Assembly: GCA_964368985.1 (NCBI GenBank)
Contig: CAYJDW010000003.1
Location: 10,378-74,377, forward strand
From: G023898405 sp964368985
GTDB lineage: Bacteria > Myxococcota > UBA727 > JABDBI01
Length of the DNA: 64,000 nt
Direction of reading: 5' to 3'
Shown here: positions 35,041 to 44,308 of the stretch, in pieces
How the letters are laid out: the number at the start of each line of letters is the position of its first letter
Position numbering within the stretch: position 1 is the first letter of the stretch
Position numbers and translations under genes: made by a program
The notes under the pieces: generated by a model
Told to the model about the DNA's origin: nothing
The model's input: the letters and a program-made list of their open reading frames with translations, nothing else
The model's database searches: none

Positions 35041-36297
35041 TTAAAAATTAGGAATCAAATGATCAGAAGCGATTTCCAATAACTGCCCCCGCAATTCACC
35101 AACCGTATAGAGCGAACCGCAAACGAGCACTACCGAATGGCTTTCTTGAGCGCTTTCTATTACCTCGTCCCACGAGGAAAAATTGCTTAATTTTTCCGGA
35201 TCCACACCTTGTTCAATGAAAAGACATTCCAAGTTTTCGAGCTTTTCTGCCCGGGGATTTTGGGACATGTGGACAAAAATATGATGGAAATCATTTTTCT
35301 CCGTCAACAAAGAAATTTTTTCCTGCGTCGTAGCTCCCGTGAGTGAGCCATAAACCAAGAGCAGTGGCTGGTTTTTAATACTTGGATCGGCTTTCAGTGC
35401 CTTGCTCAGTGCATTGATACCCGAAGGATTGTGTGCACCATCAAAAATAATTTTAATGCCCTTTTTCATAACCAGCTCATAGCGTCCGGCCCAGCGAACT
35501 TTGAGCAAGCCTTGTTTAATTCTATCTGGGATCATCCTTAGCCCCAAAGCTTCCACCAAGGCAATGGCAAGACCCGCGTTATGTTTTTGGTGCTCACCCT
35601 GTAATCCCAGTGGCCATGAAGCGGGCTTACTCTGAGTGAGCTCAAAGCCAAGAGTATTTTTTATCTCTCTTATCACCGTGTCCGCACTTGGATGTTGCGG
35701 CACACTAATCACTTTTTGCCCGGGCTGCGCGGCAAGAATTTTTTCCCGCGCAATGGCCTCCATCGTGTCGCCCAAAATATTTTGGTGATCGAAATCGATC
35801 ATACTCACGCCTAAGACCTGTGCCCCGATCGCAGTGGTGGCATCAAGACGGCCACCAAGTCCCGCCTCAACAATAACGACTTCCACCTGAGCCTTGGCCG
35901 CCAACCACATAAACATGGCCAAAATACATTCAAAAAAACTCGCCTCGTCGCCAAGTTGCGTAGCCTTCACTAAAATTTCTTCAGTGGCCAAAATAAAATC
36001 CGCTTCGCTCACCTGCAAACCATTGATGCGAATACGCTCTCGCGCAGAACTTAAATGTGGACTGGTAAAAAGTGCGCAAGAAATACCATGAGCGAGCACG
36101 ATGGATTCCGTAAACGCGGCGGTCGAGCCCTTGCCATTGGTGCCGACAATTTGAACCGTCTTAAACTGGCCCGCTTTAAATCCGGTGGCCTTAAGGAGAT
36201 CATTAATCCTGTCGAGGCCCAATTTTGGATTTGAAGTTCTGTTTAATAATTTTTCCAGAGCTTTTTGATAAGCTGGGGAGCCATATATATTTTCCAT
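35041..36297 (-). CDS. folC: Dihydrofolate synthase / folylpolyglutamate synthase
   Basis: The 418-aa Mur-ligase-like enzyme has the P-loop VGTNGKGSTAAF, FTSPHLSSARERIRING, EAGLGGRLDATT and DGAHNPSGINAL. It adds glutamate to dihydropteroate and to folates in the cytosol. It begins MENIYGSPAYQKALEKL, close to the family start. It is isolated, and a strong terminator lies upstream of its start, ending the preceding gene. Confidence 0.95.
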   Translation of the reverse strand: MENIYGSPAYQKALEKLLNRTSNPKLGLDRINDLLKATGFKAGQFKTVQIVGTNGKGSTAAFTESIVLAHGISCALFTSPHLSSARERIRINGLQVSEADFILATEEILVKATQLGDEASFFECILAMFMWLAAKAQVEVVIVEAGLGGRLDATTAIGAQVLGVSMIDFDHQNILGDTMEAIAREKILAAQPGQKVISVPQHPSADTVIREIKNTLGFELTQSKPASWPLGLQGEHQKHNAGLAIALVEALGLRMIPDRIKQGLLKVRWAGRYELVMKKGIKIIFDGAHNPSGINALSKALKADPSIKNQPLLLVYGSLTGATTQEKISLLTEKNDFHHIFVHMSQNPRAEKLENLECLFIEQGVDPEKLSNFSSWDEVIESAQESHSVVLVCGSLYTVGELRGQLLEIASDHLIPNF

Positions 36298-36335
36298 AGG
36301 ACTGGAAACCTCGGCGGGCTAATTTGATTAACCAT

Positions 36336-36372
36336 AAAAAACACACCTATAACCTTTAGGGTCACAGGTGTG
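36336..36372 (-). terminator. Rho-independent terminator of the 36413-36883 gene
   Basis: Read on the minus strand, a 13-base stem (CACACCTGTGACC with GGTTATAGGTGTG, including G-T wobbles) has a five-base loop and is followed by six T. It lies about 40 bases after the stop of the small secreted protein gene and before folC. Confidence 0.85.
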
Positions 36373-36412
36373 CTGTAAATAACTTCCAGACTAAAAAGGT
36401 CAAAAATGGTCG

Positions 36413-36883
36413 TTATTGAATTGAACAAGCCTTTTGTTGGCCTAATTTTTCATCAAATCTCACGGGAAAGTTATAGCTTAAGCCGCTCAAAACAGTTTTT
36501 GTTACGCGTTGGCAATTGTACTCGCTAATGCTGTACTGATATTTTATTGCAGCATCTTCAAAAGCAGCTACAATTTTATTCCATGCCGTATTATATTCCG
36601 ATGCACTATCAAAGTTTAAAATAGTTTCGCAGTCCGCCATAAAGTAATCTTGCTTTCCTATTTTGGCTTGGCTTCCCATAAAACCCATGGGATCTTGTGG
36701 TTCGAAATTTAAACCCGTCCCGTCAGCTCCCCTTATAAACACATGCTGCAAGCTACCCACCCACATTTTGGCTTCCGGCTGCACAATCTCGCTGAGGGGA
36801 ATCAAGCAAACCTTAATTTCGTAGCCAGCATTTAATGACAACGCTATCAAACTAAAAAAACAAATAAACAAAGATTTCTTCAT
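36413..36883 (-). CDS. Secreted hypothetical protein, 156 aa
   Basis: The start at 36883 has GGAGAGAGATA before the ATG and opens a signal peptide (cleavage near LNAGYE). The mature protein has four Cys; the segment SEYNCQRVTKTVLSGL recalls the NC-containing helix of papain-like NlpC/LRAT-type folds, but a matching upstream His motif is not obvious, so I do not assign it. It is a monocistronic unit closed by a terminator at 36336-36372. Confidence 0.65.
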   Translation of the reverse strand: MKKSLFICFFSLIALSLNAGYEIKVCLIPLSEIVQPEAKMWVGSLQHVFIRGADGTGLNFEPQDPMGFMGSQAKIGKQDYFMADCETILNFDSASEYNTAWNKIVAAFEDAAIKYQYSISEYNCQRVTKTVLSGLSYNFPVRFDEKLGQQKACSIQ

Positions 36884-37039
36884 TATCTCTCTCCAACTAT
36901 CCAATATTATTCAAAGCTTTATGACTTTAAGTAATTCTAATCCTAAAAGCATCACAAAGATAAGAAGAGCATAATACTCTCATCACCCTCGTCAAGTGCT
37001 AGGAAAACTCAAGCTTTTGCCGGGCTTACACCATAAATG

Positions 37040-37070
37040 TTGATGGCACCGCACTATACCGTCATATAAT
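37040..37070 (+). promoter_or_regulatory. Possible sigma70-type promoter of purM-purN
   Basis: A perfect TATAAT (37065-37070) is preceded at 19 bases by TTGATG (37040-37045). The -10 box is 41 bases from the purM ATG. The spacing is longer than ideal. Confidence 0.45.
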
Positions 37071-37111
37071 TCTTATCTAGGCTTTTTCTACTACTTATGA
37101 AGGAGATCGCT

Positions 37112-38164
37112 ATGACTTCCATCACCTATCAAGATGCCGGCGTAGATATTGATTATGCCGATCGAAGCATTAAATGTCTCATCCCCAGTCGATCCCGCTC
37201 CAAACATGTCATCGCGAGTCCTCATGATTTTGCAGGTTTGTTTTCCATAAAAGAACTGGTCAAACATTATGATGATCCAGTATTAGTGGCGAGCACTGAT
37301 GGCGTAGGTACTAAAGTTCTTGCCGCTATTGCTTGCGAATCCTATGACGGTTTAGGGCAAGATTTAGTCGCCATGTGTGCCAACGATATCCTCACCAAAG
37401 GGGCACTGCCTCTGTTTTTTCTGGATTATTTCGCCACCGCAAATCTAAAAAGCGTGCCCTTTTCACGATTGGTCAACAGCATGACTGAGGCCTGCGAAGA
37501 AATCGATTGTGCGCTCATCGGCGGTGAAACTGCTGAAATGCCCGCACTTTATGCTCATAAACATTTTGATTTAGCGGGTTTTATTGTCGGTGTGGCGGAG
37601 CGTTCTAAAATGCTTGGCCGCCACCTCGTGAAAGAAGGTGATGCAGTGATCGGTATCGCATCCTCTGGGCTTCATGCCAATGGTTTTTCGTTGGTGCGAA
37701 AAATCATGTTTGAAAACCTTAAACATCGGGCCAATGACGTGTTGTGGCAAAGCGAAAAAAGCGTGTCCACCGTTGCTGATGAATTGCTGCGGCCCACTAT
37801 TCTTTATCAGCATTGCATCACTGCGCTTAGGAATGCGGGAGTGAAACTCAATGCACTTGCTCATATCACCGGCGGCGGGCTGCTTGGCAACGTGCCACGC
37901 ATATTGCCTGCCCATCTCACGGCTGAGCTCGATATTAGCCACATAAAAATCCCAAATATTTTTTCCTATTTGGCAAAAAATGGCCCCGTCGATGAACAAG
38001 AAATGCTTAGAACTTTTAATATGGGCATTGGCATGGTGGCCGTGGTGGATGCAGGCCTGCAAAGTTTGGCCCTCGATATTATCAAGGCGAACCACCAAAT
38101 AGGCTATGAAATAGGCATTATCAAGGTCAACGAAGGGAGTCAAAGATGCCAAGTCAAGATGTGA
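37112..38164 (+). CDS. purM: Phosphoribosylformylglycinamidine cyclo-ligase (AIR synthetase)
   Basis: The 350-aa protein has the family start YQDAGVDIDYADRSIKCL, ASTDGVGTKVLAA, GGETAEMPALY and AHITGGGLLGNVPRILP. It catalyses step five of purine synthesis using ATP. The ATG at 37112 follows AAGGAG at six bases and is preferred over the ATG at 37097, which lies within that site. purN overlaps its 3' end by 19 bases. Confidence 0.96.
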   Translation: MTSITYQDAGVDIDYADRSIKCLIPSRSRSKHVIASPHDFAGLFSIKELVKHYDDPVLVASTDGVGTKVLAAIACESYDGLGQDLVAMCANDILTKGALPLFFLDYFATANLKSVPFSRLVNSMTEACEEIDCALIGGETAEMPALYAHKHFDLAGFIVGVAERSKMLGRHLVKEGDAVIGIASSGLHANGFSLVRKIMFENLKHRANDVLWQSEKSVSTVADELLRPTILYQHCITALRNAGVKLNALAHITGGGLLGNVPRILPAHLTAELDISHIKIPNIFSYLAKNGPVDEQEMLRTFNMGIGMVAVVDAGLQSLALDIIKANHQIGYEIGIIKVNEGSQRCQVKM

Positions 38165-38856
38165 TTAAGAAAATCGTCGACGCCATTAGTCTCGACAATG
38201 ATGTTTTGAGAGTTGGCGTGCTGGTCTCTGGCCTCGGGACTAACCTGCAAGCACTCATCGATTATTCTTGCTCTGAATCAGCTCGTTTTAAGCTCGCTTG
38301 CGTCATCTCCAATAATTCCGATGGAATTGCCTTGAAGCGAGCAAAACTTGCGGGCATCAAGAATCATTTTGTGAATCATCAAGCTTTTTCTAGCCGTCAT
38401 GAATTTGAACTGGAATTGGCGGATTTTTTAATGGAAGCGCAAGTTCATTTGGTGGTCTTGGCAGGCTTTATGCGAAGATTGACGCCGACTTTTTTGTCGC
38501 TGTTCAAGCATCGTGTCATAAATCTTCACCCATCGCTTTTACCAGATTTTAAAGGGCTTCATGCTATAGAGCAGGCCCTCTGCGCTGGCGTCGATAGGGT
38601 TGGGTGCACCGTGCACTTGGTTGACGAAGCTATCGATCGTGGCGATATCATTGAGCAATTTTCCTGCGCCATCAAACCCAAAAGTCGCATCGAACTCGTG
38701 AAGAAAAAAATCCACCAGCTCGAGCATGAACTTTTGCCTAAGGTTGTAAATAAAATTGCCATCCAGGCGCTAGAGAAAAGTTCTCTTGAACAGTTCAACA
38801 TTGCGGCCAAAAACTATGCCGCAGATTATGGAACTAATGCACGCCAAGGCGACTGA
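38146..38856 (+). CDS. purN: Phosphoribosylglycinamide formyltransferase
   Basis: The 236-aa protein has the GAR transformylase motifs VSGLGTNLQALIDY, VINLHPSLLPDFKGLHAIEQAL and the catalytic Asp region VDEAIDRGDIIEQ. It uses 10-formyl-THF in step three of purine synthesis. It is somewhat longer than the usual 190-215 aa, with about 20 extra residues at each end. AAGGGAG lies before the ATG inside the end of purM. Its last 87 bases overlap the pgsA-like gene on the opposite strand. Confidence 0.94.
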   Translation: MPSQDVIKKIVDAISLDNDVLRVGVLVSGLGTNLQALIDYSCSESARFKLACVISNNSDGIALKRAKLAGIKNHFVNHQAFSSRHEFELELADFLMEAQVHLVVLAGFMRRLTPTFLSLFKHRVINLHPSLLPDFKGLHAIEQALCAGVDRVGCTVHLVDEAIDRGDIIEQFSCAIKPKSRIELVKKKIHQLEHELLPKVVNKIAIQALEKSSLEQFNIAAKNYAADYGTNARQGD

Positions 38857-39813
38857 AAAATAAAGCGGGTCGCCGCTTAAGCCCATGAACATGTGGTAGT
38901 TGACATAAATCGCGAAAAGGAGACCACTTGCCGCCGACAACCAAAATGGCCACCAGGAAAAAATTCTTTTTTCCGTAACCACAATGTTGTCGATCCCGCC
39001 TAAGCCAAACTCAAGCGACATGCTAACTAAAAGCGGCAGCACCATGACGGGATAATAGGCTACCAAGGGGGCCACAAAAAGCCCGTGCACCACCGACCAC
39101 ATGATTCTCGACCAATCCCCGCCCGTGATACCCGTGCGGCGAAATAGTTTATAACATCCCACCACATAATCGATAGCAGATACCCAAGTAATGGCGATAA
39201 TCACGCCCATCTGCGTCGACAAAGTGGTTTCTTTGCTGACGAAATAACCTAAAATTGCCACCAGGAAAAAAGCAGCAAAGACAGGGAGCGCCCAAAATTT
39301 GGGGCCTTCGGATTTTAGTTTATAAACGATAGCCACGGCTAAAAATGGGAGTGACAAGCACAAGCAGACCAGGCTAAAAATGCCCCAGGGTAAAACAATG
39401 GTGAGAAAGATAGTGCCCAAGCCACCCATTTGAATGATGGTTTTAAGTTTCGCAAGCGTGCTGGTTTTAATTTGTTCTTGTCGAAAAGCGACCGAAGATC
39501 GTAAGGCCGTCATGAGTAGTTCACGACTGAGTAAGGCACTCGCCACCCAAGCGGGAAAAATTTCTAAAGCCACCATGCTTAAAATAATCGCCGTAATAAA
39601 AATCTTATCGGCCACCGGATCAATGAGCGACCCTAAGCGAGTGGGGCCTTCTTTCCGAGCCATCAGTCCGTCGACAAAATCAGTGGCGCCGAGAATCACA
39701 AAAATCGCAAAGGCAATCCACCAATCGATGGCGTCACCATAAATCAGCATGTAGGAAGGAATGGGCAGCAAAAAAATACGAGCCATCGTTACCTGATTGG
39801 CGGTAATACGCAC
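38770..39813 (-). CDS. CDP-alcohol phosphatidyltransferase, PgsA-like, with C-terminal membrane extension
   Basis: The N-terminal 180 residues match CDP-diacylglycerol-glycerol-3-phosphate phosphatidyltransferase: the CDP-alcohol motif runs from DFVDGLMAR to LIDPVADK (D-G-x2-A-R-x8-G-x3-D-x3-D is complete). The total of 347 aa is well above the usual 180-200; the extra part has about four to five more hydrophobic segments of unknown role. GTG is the start, with AGGAG six bases upstream. The tail overlaps purN by 87 bases in antisense. The reaction and lipid head group (phosphatidylglycerophosphate) are inferred from the family. Confidence 0.87.
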   Translation of the reverse strand: MRITANQVTMARIFLLPIPSYMLIYGDAIDWWIAFAIFVILGATDFVDGLMARKEGPTRLGSLIDPVADKIFITAIILSMVALEIFPAWVASALLSRELLMTALRSSVAFRQEQIKTSTLAKLKTIIQMGGLGTIFLTIVLPWGIFSLVCLCLSLPFLAVAIVYKLKSEGPKFWALPVFAAFFLVAILGYFVSKETTLSTQMGVIIAITWVSAIDYVVGCYKLFRRTGITGGDWSRIMWSVVHGLFVAPLVAYYPVMVLPLLVSMSLEFGLGGIDNIVVTEKRIFSWWPFWLSAASGLLFAIYVNYHMFMGLSGDPLYFSVALACISSIICGIVFGRNVELFKRTFL

Positions 39814-39863
39814 GGTCCACTCCTCGAGAAAGTCTCATGGCTTTAAGCCACAATCAAAACTAC

Positions 39864-40595
39864 TTAACCTTTCAGTAACACAATCTCGCTTTTATTCAAT
39901 TCACGATGCTTACCGACTTCAAGTTTCCCCAAAGCGATGCCCGCAAAATCGGTGCGTAAAATGCGCATAACTGGATTTTCGATGCGAAAAAACATCCGCT
40001 TAATCTGGCGATATTTACCTGAAGTGAGCGTCACTCTGACCCAAGAGTTAAACTTAGTGGCACGGTGAAATTCAATCTCAGACCTTCCGGTCGGACCATC
40101 TTCCAAATAAATTCCGCGACGCAATTTTTCGATCGCCGCTTCTTCGGGCACGCCTTTAACTTTCACCAAATAAGTTTTTTTGCATTTAAACTTGGGATGG
40201 ATCAACTTCTGGGTAAGCTCGCCGTCATTGGTCAAAAGCAGGGCGCCTTGGGCATCATAATCTAGTCTGCCCACGGGAAATATTCGCATATCGCGATATT
40301 CCGGCAGCAAATCAAGCACGGTTTGTCGATCAAAATTGTCTTTGAGGGTGGTCACCACTTGAGGTGGCTTATGCAATAAAATATATACTTTTTCCTGATT
40401 ATATTCCGCCATAATTGATACGGCTTGCCCATTAACATGGATCACATCTTTTTCAGCATCAACCATTGCACCGAGCTTATCCACCCGCTTACCATTCAAC
40501 CGAATGCGGCCTTCTAGGATCATCTCTTCTATGCGTCGTCGCGACGCTACATTGGCGCGAGCCAGTACTTTTTGTATTCTTTCAACAGTCATCAT
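39864..40595 (-). CDS. rluB: Pseudouridine synthase, RluB/RsuA family
   Basis: The protein of about 243 aa has an S4 domain (ERIQKVLARANVASRRRIEEMI) and an RsuA/RluB/E/F catalytic domain with VGRLDYDAQGALLLTNDG, containing the catalytic Asp, and KYRQIKRMFF. RluB rather than RsuA is likely from the first 30 residues and the link to scpB, 21 bases upstream on the same strand. Two adjacent ATG codons leave the exact start open. Confidence 0.9.
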   Translation of the reverse strand: MMTVERIQKVLARANVASRRRIEEMILEGRIRLNGKRVDKLGAMVDAEKDVIHVNGQAVSIMAEYNQEKVYILLHKPPQVVTTLKDNFDRQTVLDLLPEYRDMRIFPVGRLDYDAQGALLLTNDGELTQKLIHPKFKCKKTYLVKVKGVPEEAAIEKLRRGIYLEDGPTGRSEIEFHRATKFNSWVRVTLTSGKYRQIKRMFFRIENPVMRILRTDFAGIALGKLEVGKHRELNKSEIVLLKG

Positions 40596-40616
40596 TAGCA
40601 CCCGATTAGGTAAAAT

Positions 40617-41393
40617 TTACTCTTTCACCGGAGGTGTTTTTTCTATATTATCTGCTCTGAGCAAAGCCTCATCTAAACTCTTCAAGGCTTCCTCGCTCAG
40701 GCGTTCGACATCGCTCGAAAACATAGGAACTTTTTTTGCTTCCGCAAATAAATCCTTCAGGCTCAAGTTTTCCGATGTAAAATCAATCTCGGTCACTTCT
40801 TCACCCGCCCCCAAAGCCTCATATTGCTTAAGGGTTGGCAAATCATTCAGCGAGTTTAGGGAAAAAAACTCCAGGAAGTCTTTGGTTGTACCATAGAGAA
40901 GCGGTCTGCCAAGGCCTTCAGATTTTCCTAGTATTTTCAACAACTTAAGTTGCATGAGCTTTTTTAAAGCAAAGGAACTGTCCACGCCACGGATTTCATC
41001 AATATCCACCCGAGTCAGCGGCTGGCGATAGGCCACCACCGATAATACTTCGACCTGCGCTTTGCTCAGCTGTAATGGTTTTTCAGCGATGATTTTTTTT
41101 ACCACCATCGCATGCTGTGGCGCCGTCGCGAAAACCCATCCGCCAGCGAGATTTTTTAAAACCAAACCTTGGCCCAAAGGGCGAGCATTGTCGCTCCATT
41201 TCGCTTCTAAAGATTTGAGGGCGAGACGCACGTCACGGTTTTGAGCATTAATATCGGCCGCTTGCAAAGTTTCGACTATTTTCTCAATAGTTATGGCTTC
41301 TCGGCTCACAAAAATGAGCGCTTCAATGAGCGGCTCTAGATCGGGCAAAGGCTCTAGTAAAAGCTGAGGTTCATCGATTATTTCAGTAGTCAT
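40617..41393 (-). CDS. scpB: Segregation and condensation protein B
   Basis: The 258-aa winged-helix protein has LEPLIEALIFVSREAITIEKI and SVVAYRQPLTRVDIDEIRGVDS, typical of ScpB. It forms the SMC-ScpA-ScpB complex that compacts and segregates the chromosome. GGAGAAAGTG precedes the ATG at 41393, which overlaps the end of scpA by 11 bases. The C-terminal 70 residues are acidic and poorly conserved. Confidence 0.93.
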   Translation of the reverse strand: MTTEIIDEPQLLLEPLPDLEPLIEALIFVSREAITIEKIVETLQAADINAQNRDVRLALKSLEAKWSDNARPLGQGLVLKNLAGGWVFATAPQHAMVVKKIIAEKPLQLSKAQVEVLSVVAYRQPLTRVDIDEIRGVDSSFALKKLMQLKLLKILGKSEGLGRPLLYGTTKDFLEFFSLNSLNDLPTLKQYEALGAGEEVTEIDFTSENLSLKDLFAEAKKVPMFSSDVERLSEEALKSLDEALLRADNIEKTPPVKE

Positions 41394-42321
41394 CACTTTC
41401 TCCAGATTTCTTAATGAGACCGAGCATTTCACCAGTGTGGGTATAAAAATTCTCTTTCACCACCGAGATCGCCAAATCATCTACGGAGGCCACATTGATA
41501 CGCAAAAGTTTTAGACGAGACATTTCTAAGAGGGCCAAAAAGGTGACGATAACATCGATTTTTTCATAAATCGGAAAGAACCTTAGCGCATCATAAAAAG
41601 TGAATTTAGTTCTGATTTGGCAATAATCCATCAGCTCATTAATACGGGCTGAAACACTGATGCGGTCCCGCGTAATGGTATGCACATCATGTTGCTCCGA
41701 TTTTTTTAATAAAGTGGCTAACTTATCGACTAAGGAAAAAATCTCGATGGGAGCGATTTTGACGTCGGCATTTGGATCATCTTCTGCAATTTCTTCGTCG
41801 TCATAATGACGGAAAAATAAATCTCGCCCCAAAGTCGGGCGTTCAAGTAAAGCCATGCTCGCTTCCTGATAACTTTTATAGAGCAACAAGCGCTTGATCA
41901 ACTCTCGACGAGGATCGTGGCCTTCATCTTCCTCATCCTGAAGAGAAGTGGCCTGATCTTCTTTGGGCAACAGCATCTTGCTCTTAATTTCGGCCAAGGT
42001 CGCGGCCATTACTAAGAATTCACCCGCCACATCGAGATTTAGTTTATGCAGCTCATCCAAGGCTTCGAGATATTTGGCGGTGATAACCATGATGGGGATA
42101 TCAAAAATATCCATGGAGTGTTTGCGAATAAGATGGAGCAAAAGATCCAGCGGACCATCGTAATTCGGCGTATCGATATGCAGCAAAAGCGATTCTGGAG
42201 TAGGCACGAAATCAAGCGCATCTTTATCCCGAAAACGCCCCCGCGCCCTAACGCGCACCAGCGTATCGCCCAGCTCAACGCTGGTCATGGCAAGGGGTGA
42301 TTCTGGGGCCGGATTATTCAT
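41383..42321 (-). CDS. scpA: Segregation and condensation protein A
   Basis: The 312-aa kleisin has the N-terminal helical domain (YDGPLDLLLHLIRKHSMDIFDIPI) and the C-terminal winged helix (VIVTFLALLEMSRLKLLRI). It bridges the SMC heads. It has an N-terminal extension of about 40 residues (pos 1-40) before the usual start of homology. Overlaps with xer (8 bases) and scpB (11 bases) indicate coupled translation. Confidence 0.94.
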   Translation of the reverse strand: MNNPAPESPLAMTSVELGDTLVRVRARGRFRDKDALDFVPTPESLLLHIDTPNYDGPLDLLLHLIRKHSMDIFDIPIMVITAKYLEALDELHKLNLDVAGEFLVMAATLAEIKSKMLLPKEDQATSLQDEEDEGHDPRRELIKRLLLYKSYQEASMALLERPTLGRDLFFRHYDDEEIAEDDPNADVKIAPIEIFSLVDKLATLLKKSEQHDVHTITRDRISVSARINELMDYCQIRTKFTFYDALRFFPIYEKIDVIVTFLALLEMSRLKLLRINVASVDDLAISVVKENFYTHTGEMLGLIKKSGESDDY

Positions 42322-43261
42322 GGGTTTCCTGACTTAAATCATTAGCTTTGCTTCCCAGTTTAGAACGAGGATGATGCTCATCGTAAAGGAGAAGCAAACG
42401 TTTTTTATCTACATGGGTATAAATTTCAGTGGTGGCTAAATCTGCATGTCCGAGCAAAAGTTGCAAGGCTCTAAGGTTTATACCACCTTCAAGCAAATGG
42501 GTAGCGAAACTATGGCGCAGCTGATGGGGAGATAAATTCGTTCCTAAACCAGCTAAAAGCGCGTATTTCTTAATAATTTTCCAGACACTTTGACGACTTA
42601 AAAAAAGACCATTTTTTCGGATAAAAAGCCACTCGGAGTTCTTTTGAGAAAGAAGCTTTATGCGCGCCCCAGATAAATAATCTTCTAGTATATGAAGCGC
42701 CTTTTCGTTCAGAGGCACTACTCGTTCTTTATTTCCCTTGCCAGTCGTGCGCAAAAAACCCCGTGGGAAATCAATATCGCCGACTTTCAGAGATATAAGT
42801 TCAGTGACTCGTAAACCGGCGGCATAAAGAATAGCTATAATGGCCGCATCACGCTGCCCACGCGGGCTATAGCCAGGTTTGGTTAGAACCCGGTCAATAT
42901 CTTTTAAGGGCGCAGTTCTTGGAAGGCGGCTTTCAACTTTAGGAAGCTCTATATCTTCTGCGGGGCTGGTATTAATCTTTCCTTCTTTACGTAAAAAAAG
43001 AAAATAACGTCTGATGGCACACAATGCGCGATGCATACTCTTAGCTGAAATATTTTCGCCCGCGCGCTTCGTGCAAAAACTCGCAATATGTTCCCGTTTG
43101 ACGCCATCGATAGTGCCAACTTTGAGCTCATCTAAAAAGCTAAAAAATATTCTTAAATCGCTGCTATAAGAAAAAATTGTATTATTGGCGAGGCCTTTTT
43201 CCACGCGGCTAAAGCTTAAAAATTGCTCGAGAAAAAAATAAAGCTGATTATCGCTTGCCAT
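42314..43261 (-). CDS. Tyrosine recombinase, XerC/XerD family
   Basis: The 315-aa protein has the SAM-like core-binding domain and the full catalytic set: Arg in AAGLRVTEL, Lys in GKGNKERVVPL, HQLRHSFATH, LGHADLATTEIYTHV with the nucleophilic Tyr. Its position before scpA-scpB, a segregation operon, fits chromosome dimer resolution at dif. Sequence alone does not separate XerC from XerD. It overlaps the amidase gene by 14 bases. Confidence 0.92.
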   Translation of the reverse strand: MASDNQLYFFLEQFLSFSRVEKGLANNTIFSYSSDLRIFFSFLDELKVGTIDGVKREHIASFCTKRAGENISAKSMHRALCAIRRYFLFLRKEGKINTSPAEDIELPKVESRLPRTAPLKDIDRVLTKPGYSPRGQRDAAIIAILYAAGLRVTELISLKVGDIDFPRGFLRTTGKGNKERVVPLNEKALHILEDYLSGARIKLLSQKNSEWLFIRKNGLFLSRQSVWKIIKKYALLAGLGTNLSPHQLRHSFATHLLEGGINLRALQLLLGHADLATTEIYTHVDKKRLLLLYDEHHPRSKLGSKANDLSQETHE

Positions 43262-44093
43262 TTTGTGCCCTAATTACGCGATTGTCCAAATATTGTTTAA
43301 CCCCTAAAACCATGCCACGCGCACATAATTCTCTCAGGCCCGCATTGCTCAGCATGCGTTCTTCGTTTGGATTGGAAATGAAAAACATCTCGCTCAATAC
43401 CGCGGGCATTTTTACAAAGAGCACATAAAAAAGTGCTTGATTATAGCCACGATCATTAAGCTTCGATTGGGGGATTTTTTTTTGTAATTGAGATTGCAGT
43501 CCTCGAGCAATTAAGGCCGCCAACTGGTCGCTCTCTTCTCGATTAGCGTTGGCCCTGAGATCAGCCAAAATAAATTTAAGAGCTTTCGAACTCATGCCCC
43601 CACTTTTATTTTCCCGAGCTGCCAGGCGATCTGCATGGCTATTACTCGCCACATCCAAGCTATAAAGTTCAAAACCCGACGCATCCGCCTGCTCGCTTGA
43701 GTTAATATGAAGAGATAAAAATAAATCTCCTCCCGCCGCATTAGCAATTTTTACGCGCTCTTCAAGAGAAACATAGCGATCACTGGTGCGAGTCAGGATT
43801 ACTTCCACTTGTGGCATAACTTTTCGCAGTAAACGACGCATCCGAAGAGCCATATCCAAGGTGAGATCCTTTTCTTTAAGCCCTGCGCGCCCCACGGCCC
43901 CCGCATCTTCCCCGCCATGGCCCGGATCAATGATCACTCGCCCCCTAATGCCTGAAACCGTAACCATTCTTCTTTTATCAGGGGGCGGCGAGCGTCGAGC
44001 TTGCGGAGTGGTGCAGGAACAAAAAAGCATAAGCAATAAGCTCGCTAGTCCCACACTTAATAGTTGATAGTGAAAAATGTTTTTCATAAGCAT
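43248..44093 (-). CDS. N-acetylmuramoyl-L-alanine amidase, lipoprotein, Amidase_3 family
   Basis: The 281-aa protein has a lipobox-like end of signal (MLFCSC) and then a zinc amidase domain: IDPGHGGEDAGA, the Glu in GLKEKDLTL, LSLHINSS and SEMFFISNPNEE, giving the H-E-H-E set. It cleaves the peptide from MurNAc in peptidoglycan, anchored in the periplasm. A Pro/Arg-rich linker (about residues 30-45) follows the lipid site. It is first in the order amidase-xer-scpA-scpB-rluB on this strand. Confidence 0.9.
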   Translation of the reverse strand: MLMKNIFHYQLLSVGLASLLLMLFCSCTTPQARRSPPPDKRRMVTVSGIRGRVIIDPGHGGEDAGAVGRAGLKEKDLTLDMALRMRRLLRKVMPQVEVILTRTSDRYVSLEERVKIANAAGGDLFLSLHINSSEQADASGFELYSLDVASNSHADRLAARENKSGGMSSKALKFILADLRANANREESDQLAALIARGLQSQLQKKIPQSKLNDRGYNQALFYVLFVKMPAVLSEMFFISNPNEERMLSNAGLRELCARGMVLGVKQYLDNRVIRAQNGKR

Positions 44094-44192
44094 GGATCAT
44101 ATTATCATAGCTGGCGTCAGTTAAGCGAGACCCACAGCCATTGTTAAATCAAAGCTGGAGCCACGCTTTGATAAGAAAAAGATATTATTTAT

Positions 44193-44229
44193 CACAAATT
44201 TAGACCTAAGATTTGTGACTCATTATAAT
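44193..44229 (+). promoter_or_regulatory. Hairpin plus TATAAT box upstream of the Pro/Gly-rich protein gene
   Basis: CACAAATTTAG and CTAAGATTTGTG (44193-44217) form an inverted repeat with one bulged base and a two-base centre. A TATAAT box follows at 44224-44229. The layout suits an operator upstream of, or overlapping, the -35 region; no good -35 box is seen. Confidence 0.4.
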
Positions 44230-44308
44230 CACTATAGCAAGCATTACTTGGGTGATGCCGATAAGGTTTTAAGCCCAAATGTCAAACCCGCATTGTTGGA
44301 TTAAACTA

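Noticed and set aside
36413..36883. NlpC/LRAT-like papain-fold enzyme
   Set aside because: Only an NC-containing helix is suggestive; no clear catalytic His motif accompanies it.
37571..38152. 193-codon antisense frame opposite purM
   Set aside because: purM is certain and conserved; the opposite frame has no recognisable features.
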